Source: Mergibacter septicus
Lineage (GTDB): Bacteria > Pseudomonadota > Gammaproteobacteria > Enterobacterales > Pasteurellaceae
DNA: 64,000 bases
Reading direction: 5' to 3'
NCBI RefSeq assembly: GCF_003265225.1
Contig: NZ_CP022013.1
Span: forward strand, 1,521,001-1,585,000
A program made the position numbers and the translations under genes. Shown piece after piece: positions 45,847-54,550 of the stretch; the stretch's first letter is position 1, and every line of letters begins with the position of its first letter. A model generated the notes under the pieces. It did no database searches. It was given only the letters and a program-made list of their open reading frames with translations, and had not been told where the DNA came from.

Positions 45847-46860
45847 TTAGAAGAATACACGGAAACCAGCACCAATTTTATTTTGGTTTTTACGACTTTC
45901 TATTCCATCAAATACAACTTTATTTTGACGACCATATTCAACAAAAGTTTCTACATTTTTGTGTAATAAGTAGCCTGCACCAACAGTGAAAGAGTTTAAG
46001 TTATGTGCACTATTTTCTCTTTCTTCAAATGAGTTATGTTGGTATTGAGTATAAACTTTAGCAACATCAGTCACTTGGTATTTAGCACCAACAACAAATT
46101 TCTTAAGTTTAACTGTATATGCTGTATTTTTAACTTGACCATAGCTTACTGCTAAAGAAACAGGACCAGTTACTACTTCAGCAGCAGTTAACCAAGCTTT
46201 TTCTTTGTTACCACTACCAGTAACTTTTTTTTCAACTTTCTCTTGAGTATAACCAGCGTTAACGTTAAGAGTCACGTTATCTGCAAAGTTATTAGTATAG
46301 AATACAGCTACACCAAAATTATTAGTATTTTCTTTTTTAAGTGGTTTAGATTTCGAAACGTTTTCACTGAAACCATAATCAGCCCCAAAGCTAAAGCCTG
46401 CAAATTCAGCAGAACGGAATTTGATTCCTTTCTCATTTTCAGTTTTTAGTGTGCTTTTACCATAGTAATTGCCATCATCACCATAATGATAAGTATAATC
46501 CGCTAATTGTACTTCATCAGCGTTAGTATCTTGACGACCAAAAGTTAAGGTACCGATACCTTCTTGTGCTAATCCAGCATAAAGTTTATTAACTTTTAAT
46601 TCGTTGAAATTTTCACCTTCAACTTTTAAACGTAAATAACCAACTGCAGATAACCCGTTACCTAAATCTTGGCTTGCTGCAAAGTTGATACGTGAACCAT
46701 CATTTTTTAAATCAGTACGTTTGTCAGTGTTTTTATCTAATAAAACACGTACAGAACCGTTGATGTCTAATTTAGTGCCGTCTTGGTTATATACCACTGC
46801 AGCATTTGCTGAAGTTGCAGTTAATGCTGCAACTGCTAAAGCAACTAATGTTTTTTTCAT
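45847..46860 (-). CDS. OmpP2-like general porin, copy 1
   Basis: A 337-residue outer-membrane porin with a cleavable signal (MKKTLVALAVAALTATSANA) and a 16-strand-type barrel rich in aromatic pairs. It begins AVVYNQDGTKLDINGSVRV and ends in the outer-membrane signature GAGFRVFF with terminal Phe. It most resembles H. influenzae OmpP2. Residues 1 to about 163 are identical to porin 2; after GADYGFS the loops differ (for example ENVSKSKPLKKENTNN here) while strands stay alike. The gene is divergent from porin 2 and shares its promoter region as an inverted copy. Confidence 0.93.
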   Translation of the reverse strand: MKKTLVALAVAALTATSANAAVVYNQDGTKLDINGSVRVLLDKNTDKRTDLKNDGSRINFAASQDLGNGLSAVGYLRLKVEGENFNELKVNKLYAGLAQEGIGTLTFGRQDTNADEVQLADYTYHYGDDGNYYGKSTLKTENEKGIKFRSAEFAGFSFGADYGFSENVSKSKPLKKENTNNFGVAVFYTNNFADNVTLNVNAGYTQEKVEKKVTGSGNKEKAWLTAAEVVTGPVSLAVSYGQVKNTAYTVKLKKFVVGAKYQVTDVAKVYTQYQHNSFEERENSAHNLNSFTVGAGYLLHKNVETFVEYGRQNKVVFDGIESRKNQNKIGAGFRVFF

Positions 46861-47000
46861 AATAGTACCTTTACTACTTAAAAATATTCCAGAAAATATC
46901 TGGATAGATAAAAGTCAACTTTTCAACCATGAAAAATCAACACCTCTTTTATTTGCGATACGGATTTTACTCAAGAAAACTATGTTGTCAAATTTACTTG
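46370..47000 (-). repeat. Left arm of a 631-bp inverted repeat
   Basis: This stretch is the reverse complement of 47371-48001. It covers the promoter, the leader and the first 163 or so codons of porin 1. I compared it block by block and saw no mismatch. Identity stops at ACTTG (47000) on the inner side and just after GATTATGGTTT on the gene side. The spacer between the arms is 370 bp. Confidence 0.9.
46964..46991 (-). promoter_or_regulatory. Promoter of porin 1
   Basis: On the minus strand: a perfect -35 TTGACA (46986-46991), a 16-bp spacer and -10 TAAAAT (46964-46969), then a leader of about 95 bases. It is identical to the porin 2 promoter because it lies in the inverted repeat. Confidence 0.75.
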
Positions 47001-47370
47001 ATATTTGGTAGTACAAATAAAAAATCTATATAAATTTTCCCTTATCTTTTCTCTAAAACAGGCAATAATTCAGTTCAAAAAACAAACAAATTCAGCATAA
47101 AAGTTCAAATTTTAAACAAACAAGCTAATTTAATAGGATTAAATGTATTTTTTAGATAATTTTTGGGAAACTAGATTACCAAATTATTCTTACTTTTATT
47201 TTTAAATAAAAAACCTTATAAAACAATTAGTTATTTAATATCTATTTATTTTTTTAAATAAAATTAAAAAATATATTTTTTAAAGTAAAAAATTTACATT
47301 AATAATTATAATCACAATTAAGAAAATAAATAATTGATTTTTATCAAAATTTATTGAATTTATTAAAATC
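47001..47370. other. Spacer between the porin inverted repeats
   Basis: About 370 bp of very AT-rich unique DNA with A and T tracts. I see no ORF, no RNA gene and no clear operator in it. Both porin promoters face outward from its edges. Confidence 0.6.
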
Positions 47371-48001
47371 CAAGTAAATTTGACAACATAGTTTTCTTGA
47401 GTAAAATCCGTATCGCAAATAAAAGAGGTGTTGATTTTTCATGGTTGAAAAGTTGACTTTTATCTATCCAGATATTTTCTGGAATATTTTTAAGTAGTAA
47501 AGGTACTATTATGAAAAAAACATTAGTTGCTTTAGCAGTTGCAGCATTAACTGCAACTTCAGCAAATGCTGCAGTGGTATATAACCAAGACGGCACTAAA
47601 TTAGACATCAACGGTTCTGTACGTGTTTTATTAGATAAAAACACTGACAAACGTACTGATTTAAAAAATGATGGTTCACGTATCAACTTTGCAGCAAGCC
47701 AAGATTTAGGTAACGGGTTATCTGCAGTTGGTTATTTACGTTTAAAAGTTGAAGGTGAAAATTTCAACGAATTAAAAGTTAATAAACTTTATGCTGGATT
47801 AGCACAAGAAGGTATCGGTACCTTAACTTTTGGTCGTCAAGATACTAACGCTGATGAAGTACAATTAGCGGATTATACTTATCATTATGGTGATGATGGC
47901 AATTACTATGGTAAAAGCACACTAAAAACTGAAAATGAGAAAGGAATCAAATTCCGTTCTGCTGAATTTGCAGGCTTTAGCTTTGGGGCTGATTATGGTT
48001 T
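47371..48001 (+). repeat. Right arm of a 631-bp inverted repeat
   Basis: The reverse complement of 46370-47000, covering the promoter, leader and first 163 or so codons of porin 2. The first difference inside the genes is a T/C change at 48002. Confidence 0.9.
47380..47407 (+). promoter_or_regulatory. Promoter of porin 2
   Basis: A perfect -35 TTGACA (47380-47385), a 16-bp spacer and -10 TAAAAT (47402-47407). A leader of about 95 bases runs to the ATG at 47511. It is the mirror image of the porin 1 promoter. Confidence 0.75.
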
Positions 48002-48527
48002 TAGCCAAAATGTTTCTAAAACAAATGGTAAACAAAATCTTAATAACTTTGGCGTAGCGATGTTCTATACTGCTAACTTTGCTGATAATGTTACTCTTAA
48101 CGTCAATGCTGGTTATACTCAAGAAAAAGTGGTTGATGTTAGAAAAACAGCTGAAATTAATGGTAAAGAAAAAGCTTGGTTAACTGCTGCTGAAGTAGTA
48201 ACTGGTCCTGTTTCTTTAGCAGTAAGCTATGGTCAAGTTAAAAACACAGCTGTAGATAAAAAACTTAAAAAATTAGTTGTTGGTGCTAAATACCAAGTGA
48301 CTGATGTTGCTAAAGTTTATACTCAATACCAACATAATTCTTATGATAAAAGAAATTCTCGTAATGCACATAACTTAAATTCTTTCACTGTTGGTGCAGG
48401 CTACTTATTACACAAAAACGTAGAAACTTTTGTTGAATTTGGTCGCCAAAACAAAATCGTATTTAATGGCGTAGAAAAACGTCAAAACCAAAACAAAGTT
48501 GGTGCTGGTTTCCGTGTATTCTTCTAA
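47511..48527 (+). CDS. OmpP2-like general porin, copy 2
   Basis: A 338-residue porin with the same signal peptide and first 163 residues as porin 1. The second half is similar with different putative surface loops (QNVSKTNGKQNLNN, VDVRKTAEINGKEK, DKRNSRNAH). It ends in GAGFRVFF. A terminator follows at 48548. The shared 5' half and divergent loops suggest gene duplication with repeated gene conversion, while loops change under selection. Confidence 0.93.
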   Translation: MKKTLVALAVAALTATSANAAVVYNQDGTKLDINGSVRVLLDKNTDKRTDLKNDGSRINFAASQDLGNGLSAVGYLRLKVEGENFNELKVNKLYAGLAQEGIGTLTFGRQDTNADEVQLADYTYHYGDDGNYYGKSTLKTENEKGIKFRSAEFAGFSFGADYGFSQNVSKTNGKQNLNNFGVAMFYTANFADNVTLNVNAGYTQEKVVDVRKTAEINGKEKAWLTAAEVVTGPVSLAVSYGQVKNTAVDKKLKKLVVGAKYQVTDVAKVYTQYQHNSYDKRNSRNAHNLNSFTVGAGYLLHKNVETFVEFGRQNKIVFNGVEKRQNQNKVGAGFRVFF

Positions 48528-48547
48528 TTTAGCGAGAATATAAACTT

Positions 48548-48575
48548 AAAAAGTCCGATTTTTCGGACTTTTTTA
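48548..48575 (+). terminator. Terminator after porin 2
   Basis: The stem AAAAAGTCCGA/TCGGACTTTTT is followed by TTATT, 20 bp after the stop. It also points toward the small gene on the other strand and may serve it. Confidence 0.88.
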
Positions 48576-48611
48576 TTACTTAGATAATTGATTTACTTAA
48601 ATTTTTAAGAA

Positions 48612-48905
48612 TTAAACTAATAATTGACCAACTTTAACCCCTATTTGCCCTAATGATACGGGGTCTAAAAAATCGCCTAAAAATTTAAATAGATCATCTA
48701 ATTGAGTAAATTCTTGGTATTGTTCTATTTTATCTTCAATTTGACGGGTAAAGTAGTAATGCCAATTTGAGCTATTTGTCTCTTTCTTTGCAATTAAATT
48801 GACTTTAGTGGTTTCAAATAGATGATTAAATGTACCTTCTTCTCCTGGGTCACTAATGCGCACTGTCCAAGTATTGCTATAAAGTAATTGGGTTTGTAAT
48901 GACAT
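48612..48905 (-). CDS. Small protein of unknown function
   Basis: A 97-residue protein that I do not recognise. It has no signal peptide or membrane segment. The middle is charged (NLIAKKETNSSNWHYYF, then QIEDKIEQYQEF) and the end hydrophobic (FLGDFLDPVSLGQIGVKVG). GGAAA stands before the ATG. A 15-codon ORF with a strong ribosome site precedes it by 17 bp on the same strand, and the two appear to form one transcription unit from an extended -10 at 49032. It ends close to the porin 2 terminator. Confidence 0.65.
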   Translation of the reverse strand: MSLQTQLLYSNTWTVRISDPGEEGTFNHLFETTKVNLIAKKETNSSNWHYYFTRQIEDKIEQYQEFTQLDDLFKFLGDFLDPVSLGQIGVKVGQLLV

Positions 48906-48922
48906 ACTATTTCCTTTATTAA

Positions 48923-48970
48923 TTAATGTTTAGTTACTGTTTCTGCTTGAAGTTGCTTTACTTCTAACAT
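48923..48970 (-). CDS. 15-residue leader ORF or microprotein
   Basis: ATG at 48970 preceded by AAAAGGAGAATTT, the best Shine-Dalgarno sequence in this unit, encodes MLEVKQLQAETVTKH and stops at TAA 48923-48925. The 97-residue gene begins 17 bp later with a much weaker site. It could be a regulatory leader peptide, a translational activator or a true microprotein. Nothing in its composition suggests amino-acid attenuation. Confidence 0.4.
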   Translation of the reverse strand: MLEVKQLQAETVTKH

Positions 48971-49028
48971 AAATTCTCCTTTTATTAGTAACTTATTATT
49001 ACTATTACAATTTCTAATTTTTATTCTT

Positions 49029-49037
49029 TGAATTATG
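49029..49037 (-). promoter_or_regulatory. Extended -10 promoter for the small-gene unit
   Basis: On the minus strand TGGCATAAT gives a TGn-extended -10 box about 60 bp before the 15-codon ORF. No good -35 accompanies it. The rest of 48971-49193 is AT-rich. Confidence 0.4.
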
Positions 49038-49193
49038 CCAAAAAAACAGTTTAAGTACCAGTTAAAATCTGATCAAACCTCCCCTCTCAAAGCTTAATTA
49101 ACTTCATCTCATTATTTTTAGAGATTATCCTCAAATCCAAGATTATTCTTGTTATAATTATTAAGACTTAGTTTAATTTTTATGGAGAGTTGT

Positions 49194-50267
49194 ATGTTTG
49201 AAATGCTTAAGGAGTGGTATCAGCGACGTTTAAGTGATCCACAAACAATCGGTTTAATGACTATTCTCTTCTTCAGTTTTTTATCTCTTTACTTTTTTAG
49301 CGATTTAATTACCCCACTTTTAATTGCTGTTGTTTTAGCCTATTTACTTGAATTACCCATTCATTTTTTACATCAGAAACTGCATTTTCCTCGTGCTTTA
49401 TCTATTTTTGCTGTTTTAGGCTTTTTCATTTTACTCATTATATTCACTGCACTTTTTATTATTCCTAGTTTATGGAACCAAAGTATCAATTTACTACAAG
49501 ATCTACCTCGTATGAGCAACAAACTCCATCAATGGGTGATGGCATTACCAGAAAATTATCCTGAGTATATTGATTACAATATGATTGATTCACTGTTTGA
49601 AGTATTAAAAACAAAAATTCTTATTTTTGGTGAATCTGCATTAAAATATTCTTTGACCTCAATTATCAGTATTGTCACTTTAGGTATTTACGCATTCCTC
49701 GTACCTTTAATGGTTTTCTTTTTAGTCAAAGATAAAGATTATCTGGTAAATACAGCGGTAAAATTCTTGCCTCGAAACCGACGCTTAGCTGATAAAGTAT
49801 GGGTAGAAATGAAACAACAAATTGCAAATTATATTCGAGGAAAATTTACAGAAATAATGGTCGTTGGTGCTATCAGTTATATTACCTTTCTGCTTTTTAA
49901 ATTAAATTATCCGTTACTTTTAGCGGTATTAATCGGTTTTTCTGTCTTAGTTCCCTATGTTGGTGCAGTCTTAGTTACCATTCCTCTTGCGTTAGTTGCA
50001 CTCTTTCAATTTGGAGTATCCCCTACTTTTTGGTATTTAATGATTGCTTATACAATTACGCAACTACTTGATGGTAATTTATTAGTTCCTCTCCTTTTTT
50101 CTGAAGCAGTAAATCTACATCCGCTTGCAATTATTGTTGCAGTTCTCTTTTTTGGTGGACTATGGGGATTTTGGGGAGTCTTTTTTGCAATCCCATTAGC
50201 TACCTTAATCAAAGCAATATTTACAGCACTTCCACCTTATGATCAAACTGATAACAATCAAGCATAA
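49194..50267 (+). CDS. perM: AI-2E-family permease PerM
   Basis: A 357-residue membrane protein with about eight hydrophobic segments. The start [17 protein letters not shown] and the segment [21 protein letters not shown] near 245-265 fit the PerM branch of the AI-2E exporter family. Its function is unproven. I start at 49194, because GGAGAG lies at ideal distance; an ATG at 49182 contains that site. It is a paralogue of the TqsA-like protein at 15149. Confidence 0.9.
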   Translation: MFEMLKEWYQRRLSDPQTIGLMTILFFSFLSLYFFSDLITPLLIAVVLAYLLELPIHFLHQKLHFPRALSIFAVLGFFILLIIFTALFIIPSLWNQSINLLQDLPRMSNKLHQWVMALPENYPEYIDYNMIDSLFEVLKTKILIFGESALKYSLTSIISIVTLGIYAFLVPLMVFFLVKDKDYLVNTAVKFLPRNRRLADKVWVEMKQQIANYIRGKFTEIMVVGAISYITFLLFKLNYPLLLAVLIGFSVLVPYVGAVLVTIPLALVALFQFGVSPTFWYLMIAYTITQLLDGNLLVPLLFSEAVNLHPLAIIVAVLFFGGLWGFWGVFFAIPLATLIKAIFTALPPYDQTDNNQA

Positions 50268-50273
50268 TAATAA

Positions 50274-50307
50274 ATAAGGCAAAACTAAGTTTTGCCTTAT
50301 TACTTTT
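50274..50307. terminator. Terminator between perM and copA
   Basis: A 14-bp perfect stem (AATAAGGCAAAACT/AGTTTTGCCTTATT) with a one-base centre is followed by ACTTTTT on the plus strand. It lies between convergent genes. Confidence 0.8.
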
Positions 50308-50319
50308 TCTTTTCTATTA

Positions 50320-52662
50320 CTACTCTTGCTCTATTTTATAATGAAATCGACGCAATCTATTTGCATTTAAAACTACCGTCAGAGAACTACACGCCATCGC
50401 CATAGCACCTAAAATTGGGTTCAACAATCCAAATGCCGCTACGGGAATCAGCACGATATTATAAATAAACGCAAAAAATAAGCTTAATTTCATATTATTT
50501 AACACTGCTTTGGATAATTTAATACCGCCAATTAAGCTTGCAAGCATTGGGTTTAATAAAGTTAAATCCGCACTTTCAATCGCAACTCTTGTACCTGTTC
50601 CTATTGCAATTGAAACATCAGCATTTGCAAAAGCTTGAGCATCATTTAAACCATCACCAATCATCGCCACCATACCTTGATGCCGATACTTTTCGACATT
50701 TTTTGCTTTATCCTCAGGCTTAGCTTGAGCAATAACATTGTGTAACTGTAATTTTTTCGCAAAAGCTAATGCCGTTTGTTGATTGTCTCCTGTTAGCATT
50801 ACCGTTTGAATGCCAAGTTGTTTTAAACGAGATAACGTTACCCCTGCATCTGGTTTTTCTTGATCACTCACCGCATAGACATTGATCAACTGCTGTTTAG
50901 TTGCAACAAAAATTAAACTTGCAGCATTTTCTACTTGTTCTTGGATAAATGGTTGACAAGCGGTAAGATCAATTTGTTGTTGCTGCATTAACTCAATATT
51001 CCCAAGATACCATTCCTGTTGATTAACAATCGCTTTTACACCAAAACCTTGCAAAATATTTAACTGTTCAACAGGATAAGAAGAAAGTTGACGTTGTGTG
51101 GCTAATTTAACCATTGCAGTCGCTAATGGATGAGTAACTTGCTGTTCTATTGATGCCACTATCGCTAAACTAGGATCATTAACTCGCCATTCAGCACGCA
51201 CTTCAGTTTGCCCTAAAGTCAAAGTTCCTGTTTTATCAAAAATCATTGTTTTAACTTGAGAAAGCCGTTGCAATCCTTCTGCATCACGCACCAAAATACC
51301 TAATTTTGCTGCCTGTGTTGTTCCCGCAATAACTGACATTGGAACAGCTAATCCCAATGCACAAGGGCAAGAAATCAATACCACTGTAGTTGCCGCTAAA
51401 ATTGCTTCTGTCGTATCTTTTCCTGCCATTATCCAACTAATTAAAGTAATAAAAGCAATGAATAAAACAATGGGAACAAAAACAGCCACGACTTTATCAG
51501 TCAAAGTTGCCAATTTAGGTTTCGAGCTCTGAGCATGAGCTATCGCTTTTACCATACGTGCTAAAGTTGTTGTTTCACCTGTACTGGTGGCGATCACTTC
51601 ACCACTACCATCAGTAACAGGTGTTCCAGCAATAACATTACTTCCTACTTCTTTTTTGATTGGTTTAGCTTCCCCTGTGATTAAGCTTTCATCAATCCAA
51701 ACAGTGCCTTGTTTAACAACCCCATCAACAGGTACTTTTTCTCCTGCTTGTAAAACAACCCGCATTTGAGGCTGTAATTGATTAAGAGGAATAATTTTTG
51801 TGATTCCCTCTTCTACAATGGTTGCCGTATTAGGCATTAAATCCATCAAAGCCGCTAATGCACCACTAGCGGATTTCTTACCTTTTTCTTCCAATGCTTT
51901 TCCTATATTGACTAATCCAACCACCATCAAACTTGCATCAAGATAGAGATGATGGTTACTAAAAGCGGTTGGAAATAAAATAATGGCTATGGATAAAAAT
52001 AGACTACTACTCGCCCCTAAACTGACTAAAGTATCCATACTTGCCGTTTTTTGCTTTAAACTCTTCCATACACCAGCAAAAAAATGCCCACCACAAAAAT
52101 ATAATGTTATTGTAACTATTGATGCTACCCCTAAATAGACTATTTGATAGAGATTAGGATCTGTTTGCCCTAGTTGTTGATAACTCGGTAATATACCTAT
52201 CCAGTGGGATAGCATAATTAAACTACCAACACTTAAAGCTCCAATAGCTTGCTGGAATTTACGCTGAATTGAATGTTGAAAAGCTGATTGAATTTTTTCA
52301 TTCCGTTCAGTTTGATCCAATAAATATTCGGCAGTATAACCTGCTTGTTGAATGGCTTGAATAATTTGAGTGGTATCTCCTCCAACAACTTTAGCCGTAT
52401 TTTCCGCTAAATTAATCCTAACTTCATGCACGCCCTGCACTTGCTTAATTGCCTTTTCAACTTTTAACACGCAAGCAGAGCAAGAAAGCCCTTCTAATAA
52501 AAATTGTTGAGTTGGAATGTGTTGTGCTATGTCGGTTGCTATTGAAGATTGAGTAAACTGCTCCGAAAATACTTCATTCTCAACATAATCGGCTGAAAAC
52601 TTCTCGGAGTGGTGATTTTCAGCCTTTATTGATGATGTCGTTGGATTATGTTGAGAAATTAC
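50320..52662 (-). CDS. copA: Copper-exporting P-type ATPase, main frame (reached by -1 frameshift)
   Basis: This frame holds the third heavy-metal-associated domain (GLSCSACVLKVEKAI) and a whole P1B ATPase: ITGEAKP, the membrane CPCALGLAVP copper site, DKTGTLT phosphorylation site, the THPLA nucleotide-site motif and GDGLNDAQAFANAD. It pumps Cu(I) out of the cytoplasm. The frame is open up to a TGA at 52693-52695 yet has no ATG, GTG or TTG before the copper-binding CxxC. The first possible start, GTG 52470, falls just after those cysteines. It is in the -1 frame relative to the two-HMA ORF at 52659-53042 and overlaps it. Read through, the product would be about 907 residues with three HMA domains. 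Confidence 0.9.
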   Translation of the reverse strand, partial: VISQHNPTTSSIKAENHHSEKFSADYVENEVFSEQFTQSSIATDIAQHIPTQQFLLEGLSCSACVLKVEKAIKQVQGVHEVRINLAENTAKVVGGDTTQIIQAIQQAGYTAEYLLDQTERNEKIQSAFQHSIQRKFQQAIGALSVGSLIMLSHWIGILPSYQQLGQTDPNLYQIVYLGVASIVTITLYFCGGHFFAGVWKSLKQKTASMDTLVSLGASSSLFLSIAIILFPTAFSNHHLYLDASLMVVGLVNIGKALEEKGKKSASGALAALMDLMPNTATIVEEGITKIIPLNQLQPQMRVVLQAGEKVPVDGVVKQGTVWIDESLITGEAKPIKKEVGSNVIAGTPVTDGSGEVIATSTGETTTLARMVKAIAHAQSSKPKLATLTDKVVAVFVPIVLFIAFITLISWIMAGKDTTEAILAATTVVLISCPCALGLAVPMSVIAGTTQAAKLGILVRDAEGLQRLSQVKTMIFDKTGTLTLGQTEVRAEWRVNDPSLAIVASIEQQVTHPLATAMVKLATQRQLSSYPVEQLNILQGFGVKAIVNQQEWYLGNIELMQQQQIDLTACQPFIQEQVENAASLIFVATKQQLINVYAVSDQEKPDAGVTLSRLKQLGIQTVMLTGDNQQTALAFAKKLQLHNVIAQAKPEDKAKNVEKYRHQGMVAMIGDGLNDAQAFANADVSIAIGTGTRVAIESADLTLLNPMLASLIGGIKLSKAVLNNMKLSLFFAFIYNIVLIPVAAFGLLNPILGAMAMACSSLTVVLNANRLRRFHYKIEQE

Positions 52663-52665
52663 TTT
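52577..52665 (-). promoter_or_regulatory. Candidate programmed -1 frameshift signal in copA
   Basis: On the minus strand a slip site AAAG (52665-52662) is followed at once by the zero-frame stop TAA and, 4 bases after the AAAG, by an extended RNA structure. Its outer stem is 14 bp (TTCTCAACATAATC, 52657-52644, with GATTATGTTGAGAA, 52590-52577). Inside is a 9-bp stem (GGCTGAAAA, 52624-52616, with TTTTCAGCC, 52599-52591). A -1 step moves the Lys codon AAG to AAA and opens the ATPase frame. E. coli copA uses the same logic at C CCA AAG with a downstream structure. A GGGG run at 52677-52674 is an alternative slip position. Confidence 0.7.
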
Positions 52666-53042
52666 GCGTGATACCCCGCCTTCTCTACTGCTTCAATTAA
52701 AGCAGTTCTCTCCGCTAACCCATAAATTTGAGCAACTGTTTTTTCCACTTCAACCCAAAACACTTGCTCTACTTCAATTAATGCCTTTTCGACTCTCGCA
52801 ACACAATGTCCACAACTTAATCCTTCCAAAGCCAAAACGTGATCCGCTTGAGAAACCTCAGCTTGGTAACCTACTTTTTCAATAGCTTCCATTATATTTT
52901 GTGCCGAAATATCCGCTTTCACCACCAAATATTGAGTTGATAGTTTAAGCTGTTCAGGCTCAACTAATGATGTGAGGGCTTGCTCAACCTGATTAACGCA
53001 ATGCTGGCAAGAAAGCCCTGATAATTTAAAGATCAACGCCAT
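52659..53042 (-). CDS. copA: Two-HMA copper-binding protein; zero-frame start of copA (CopA(Z)-like product)
   Basis: A 127-residue ORF with two heavy-metal-associated domains: GLSCQHC with Cys12/Cys15 and GLSCGHC with Cys77/Cys80. It ends KAGYHAK-stop right at the proposed frameshift site. Taken alone it would be a cytoplasmic copper chaperone, like the CopA(Z) made by frameshifting in E. coli. Taken with the -1 frame it is the N-terminus of the full ATPase. A separate chaperone gene next to an ATPase with a mutated start is the main alternative. Confidence 0.85.
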   Translation of the reverse strand: MALIFKLSGLSCQHCVNQVEQALTSLVEPEQLKLSTQYLVVKADISAQNIMEAIEKVGYQAEVSQADHVLALEGLSCGHCVARVEKALIEVEQVFWVEVEKTVAQIYGLAERTALIEAVEKAGYHAK

Positions 53043-53119
53043 TGCTATTCCTCCATTACTCTCTTTGAAAGCACCATCTTATGCTTTTCTGATGTAAATT
53101 TCTGTCATTAAATGTTTTC

Positions 53120-54541
53120 TTAACTCACTACTAGCATACCTAAACAACCTTTATCTGCTAATAGTAGATCTGTGACACCAAATAAGAAAGGGTAACTATT
53201 AGTTGAACGATGTGTAAAACGAACCAAAATTTCAGTTTCACCATCAATCAAGACGGTATCCTGCCAACTCTGTTGTGTTAGATCCAATACTTTCCCTCGT
53301 TGTTTCTCAACCATAAATTTTGCACCTTGCAAATAAAAACCGACTGCCCGATCAGCGGTAATGATCCAACGCTCGAAACTATTCAAACTGGCAGAGATAT
53401 CTATTCGATTAGAATCAAATCGGCGTTGATTGATCAACGCATTTTCTGTATCTAGCACGAATCGGCGGTTCTGCTTAATGTTAATTGCTAAATGAGGTAA
53501 CTCAGCAGGTGCTGGGGCTTGCGGTACGGTATCAAAAACTGTCGCAACGCCTTCAGGACGAAATTCAACTAAACGATTACTTTCTGGTTGATGCCCTATA
53601 CCAAAGAAAGTCTTCGCTTGTTCCCATAACGATCCTGTATTTCCACCTAATAAATATACCTTATCTCCCTGATTAAAATTTACCAAGACTTCCGCTCGTT
53701 CTCCCGGTGCTAAAGTCAGTTCGGTTAAAGTTTGAGGTTTAGGTAAAAAGTCCTGTCCAGTAGCGATTTTTAACATTTGACGCTGATCAGAAAATCTTAA
53801 ATGATAGATCCGAGAAATAGATCCATTCAGCAATCGTAGTCTTACCCAACCTCTTGGTACATTCATAAAGCTGTTATAGCAACCATTGACAAACAATTTA
53901 TTCCCATAAAAGCTATTTTTATCCAGATTAATTAATTGCTTTCCTGCATAATTTAAACTCATATCTTGCAGGATCAATGGAATATCATTTATTCCATACT
54001 GATGGGGTAACAAAAAAGGATTATTTTTTGCACCTTTGCTACTTCTTCGCTCTTCTATCAACCATAGACCACAAAGACCACGGTAAGTTTGGTAAGCCGA
54101 TCGCCCGATTGTATCCGCATGATACCAACAAGTCGCAGGATTTTGAGTAATTGATACCACTGGTGACCAAACTGATTTTGGTGGTAGTTCTCTCCCCATA
54201 CCACTTGGGGAAGCACCATCAGCCAACAGTCCTTGTATATTCAAGGAAACAGCTTCAGGCAAATTATTACGATAATTTATTCGAACAAAATCTCCTCGCC
54301 GTACTCGGATTGTCGGTCCTAAATAGTGATCATTAAATCCCCATACTGTTACCTTTTTTCCACCTTCAAAACTGGTTTCAGTTGGTTGTAAAGTCAGATA
54401 TAGCGGTTTTCCTCGTCCAATTTCTAATAAAGGAGGAATATAAAGAGGAGTCATAGCACTAGCCATACTCTTAATCGGTAAAGAAAGAGAAGCTGTTGCA
54501 AATGATGCAGCTAAAAACTGGCGACGAGAATAATATCTCAT
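53120..54541 (-). CDS. ftsP: Cell-division protein FtsP (SufI), multicopper-oxidase fold
   Basis: A 473-residue periplasmic protein with a Tat signal peptide (YSRRQFLAAS near residues 4-13). It has the three-cupredoxin fold of multicopper oxidases but few of their copper-ligand HxH motifs (CWYHADTIG near 137). It ends in LFGVTDLLLADKGCLGMLVV without the usual HCH ligand string. E. coli FtsP protects the divisome under stress and is non-enzymatic. It follows plsC on the same strand, 9 bp apart, as in Haemophilus. Confidence 0.9.
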   Translation of the reverse strand: MRYYSRRQFLAASFATASLSLPIKSMASAMTPLYIPPLLEIGRGKPLYLTLQPTETSFEGGKKVTVWGFNDHYLGPTIRVRRGDFVRINYRNNLPEAVSLNIQGLLADGASPSGMGRELPPKSVWSPVVSITQNPATCWYHADTIGRSAYQTYRGLCGLWLIEERRSSKGAKNNPFLLPHQYGINDIPLILQDMSLNYAGKQLINLDKNSFYGNKLFVNGCYNSFMNVPRGWVRLRLLNGSISRIYHLRFSDQRQMLKIATGQDFLPKPQTLTELTLAPGERAEVLVNFNQGDKVYLLGGNTGSLWEQAKTFFGIGHQPESNRLVEFRPEGVATVFDTVPQAPAPAELPHLAINIKQNRRFVLDTENALINQRRFDSNRIDISASLNSFERWIITADRAVGFYLQGAKFMVEKQRGKVLDLTQQSWQDTVLIDGETEILVRFTHRSTNSYPFLFGVTDLLLADKGCLGMLVVS

Positions 54542-54550
54542 TGGTTATTC

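Noticed and set aside
46685-47686. Identical antisense ORFs of 107-108 codons over both porin starts
   Set aside because: They are the antisense of the porin signal peptide and leader, duplicated because the DNA is an inverted repeat. No ribosome site supports them.
46370-48001. Insertion sequence or transposon suggested by the long inverted repeats
   Set aside because: The arms are porin genes and their promoters. There is no transposase in or near the spacer and no target duplication was seen.
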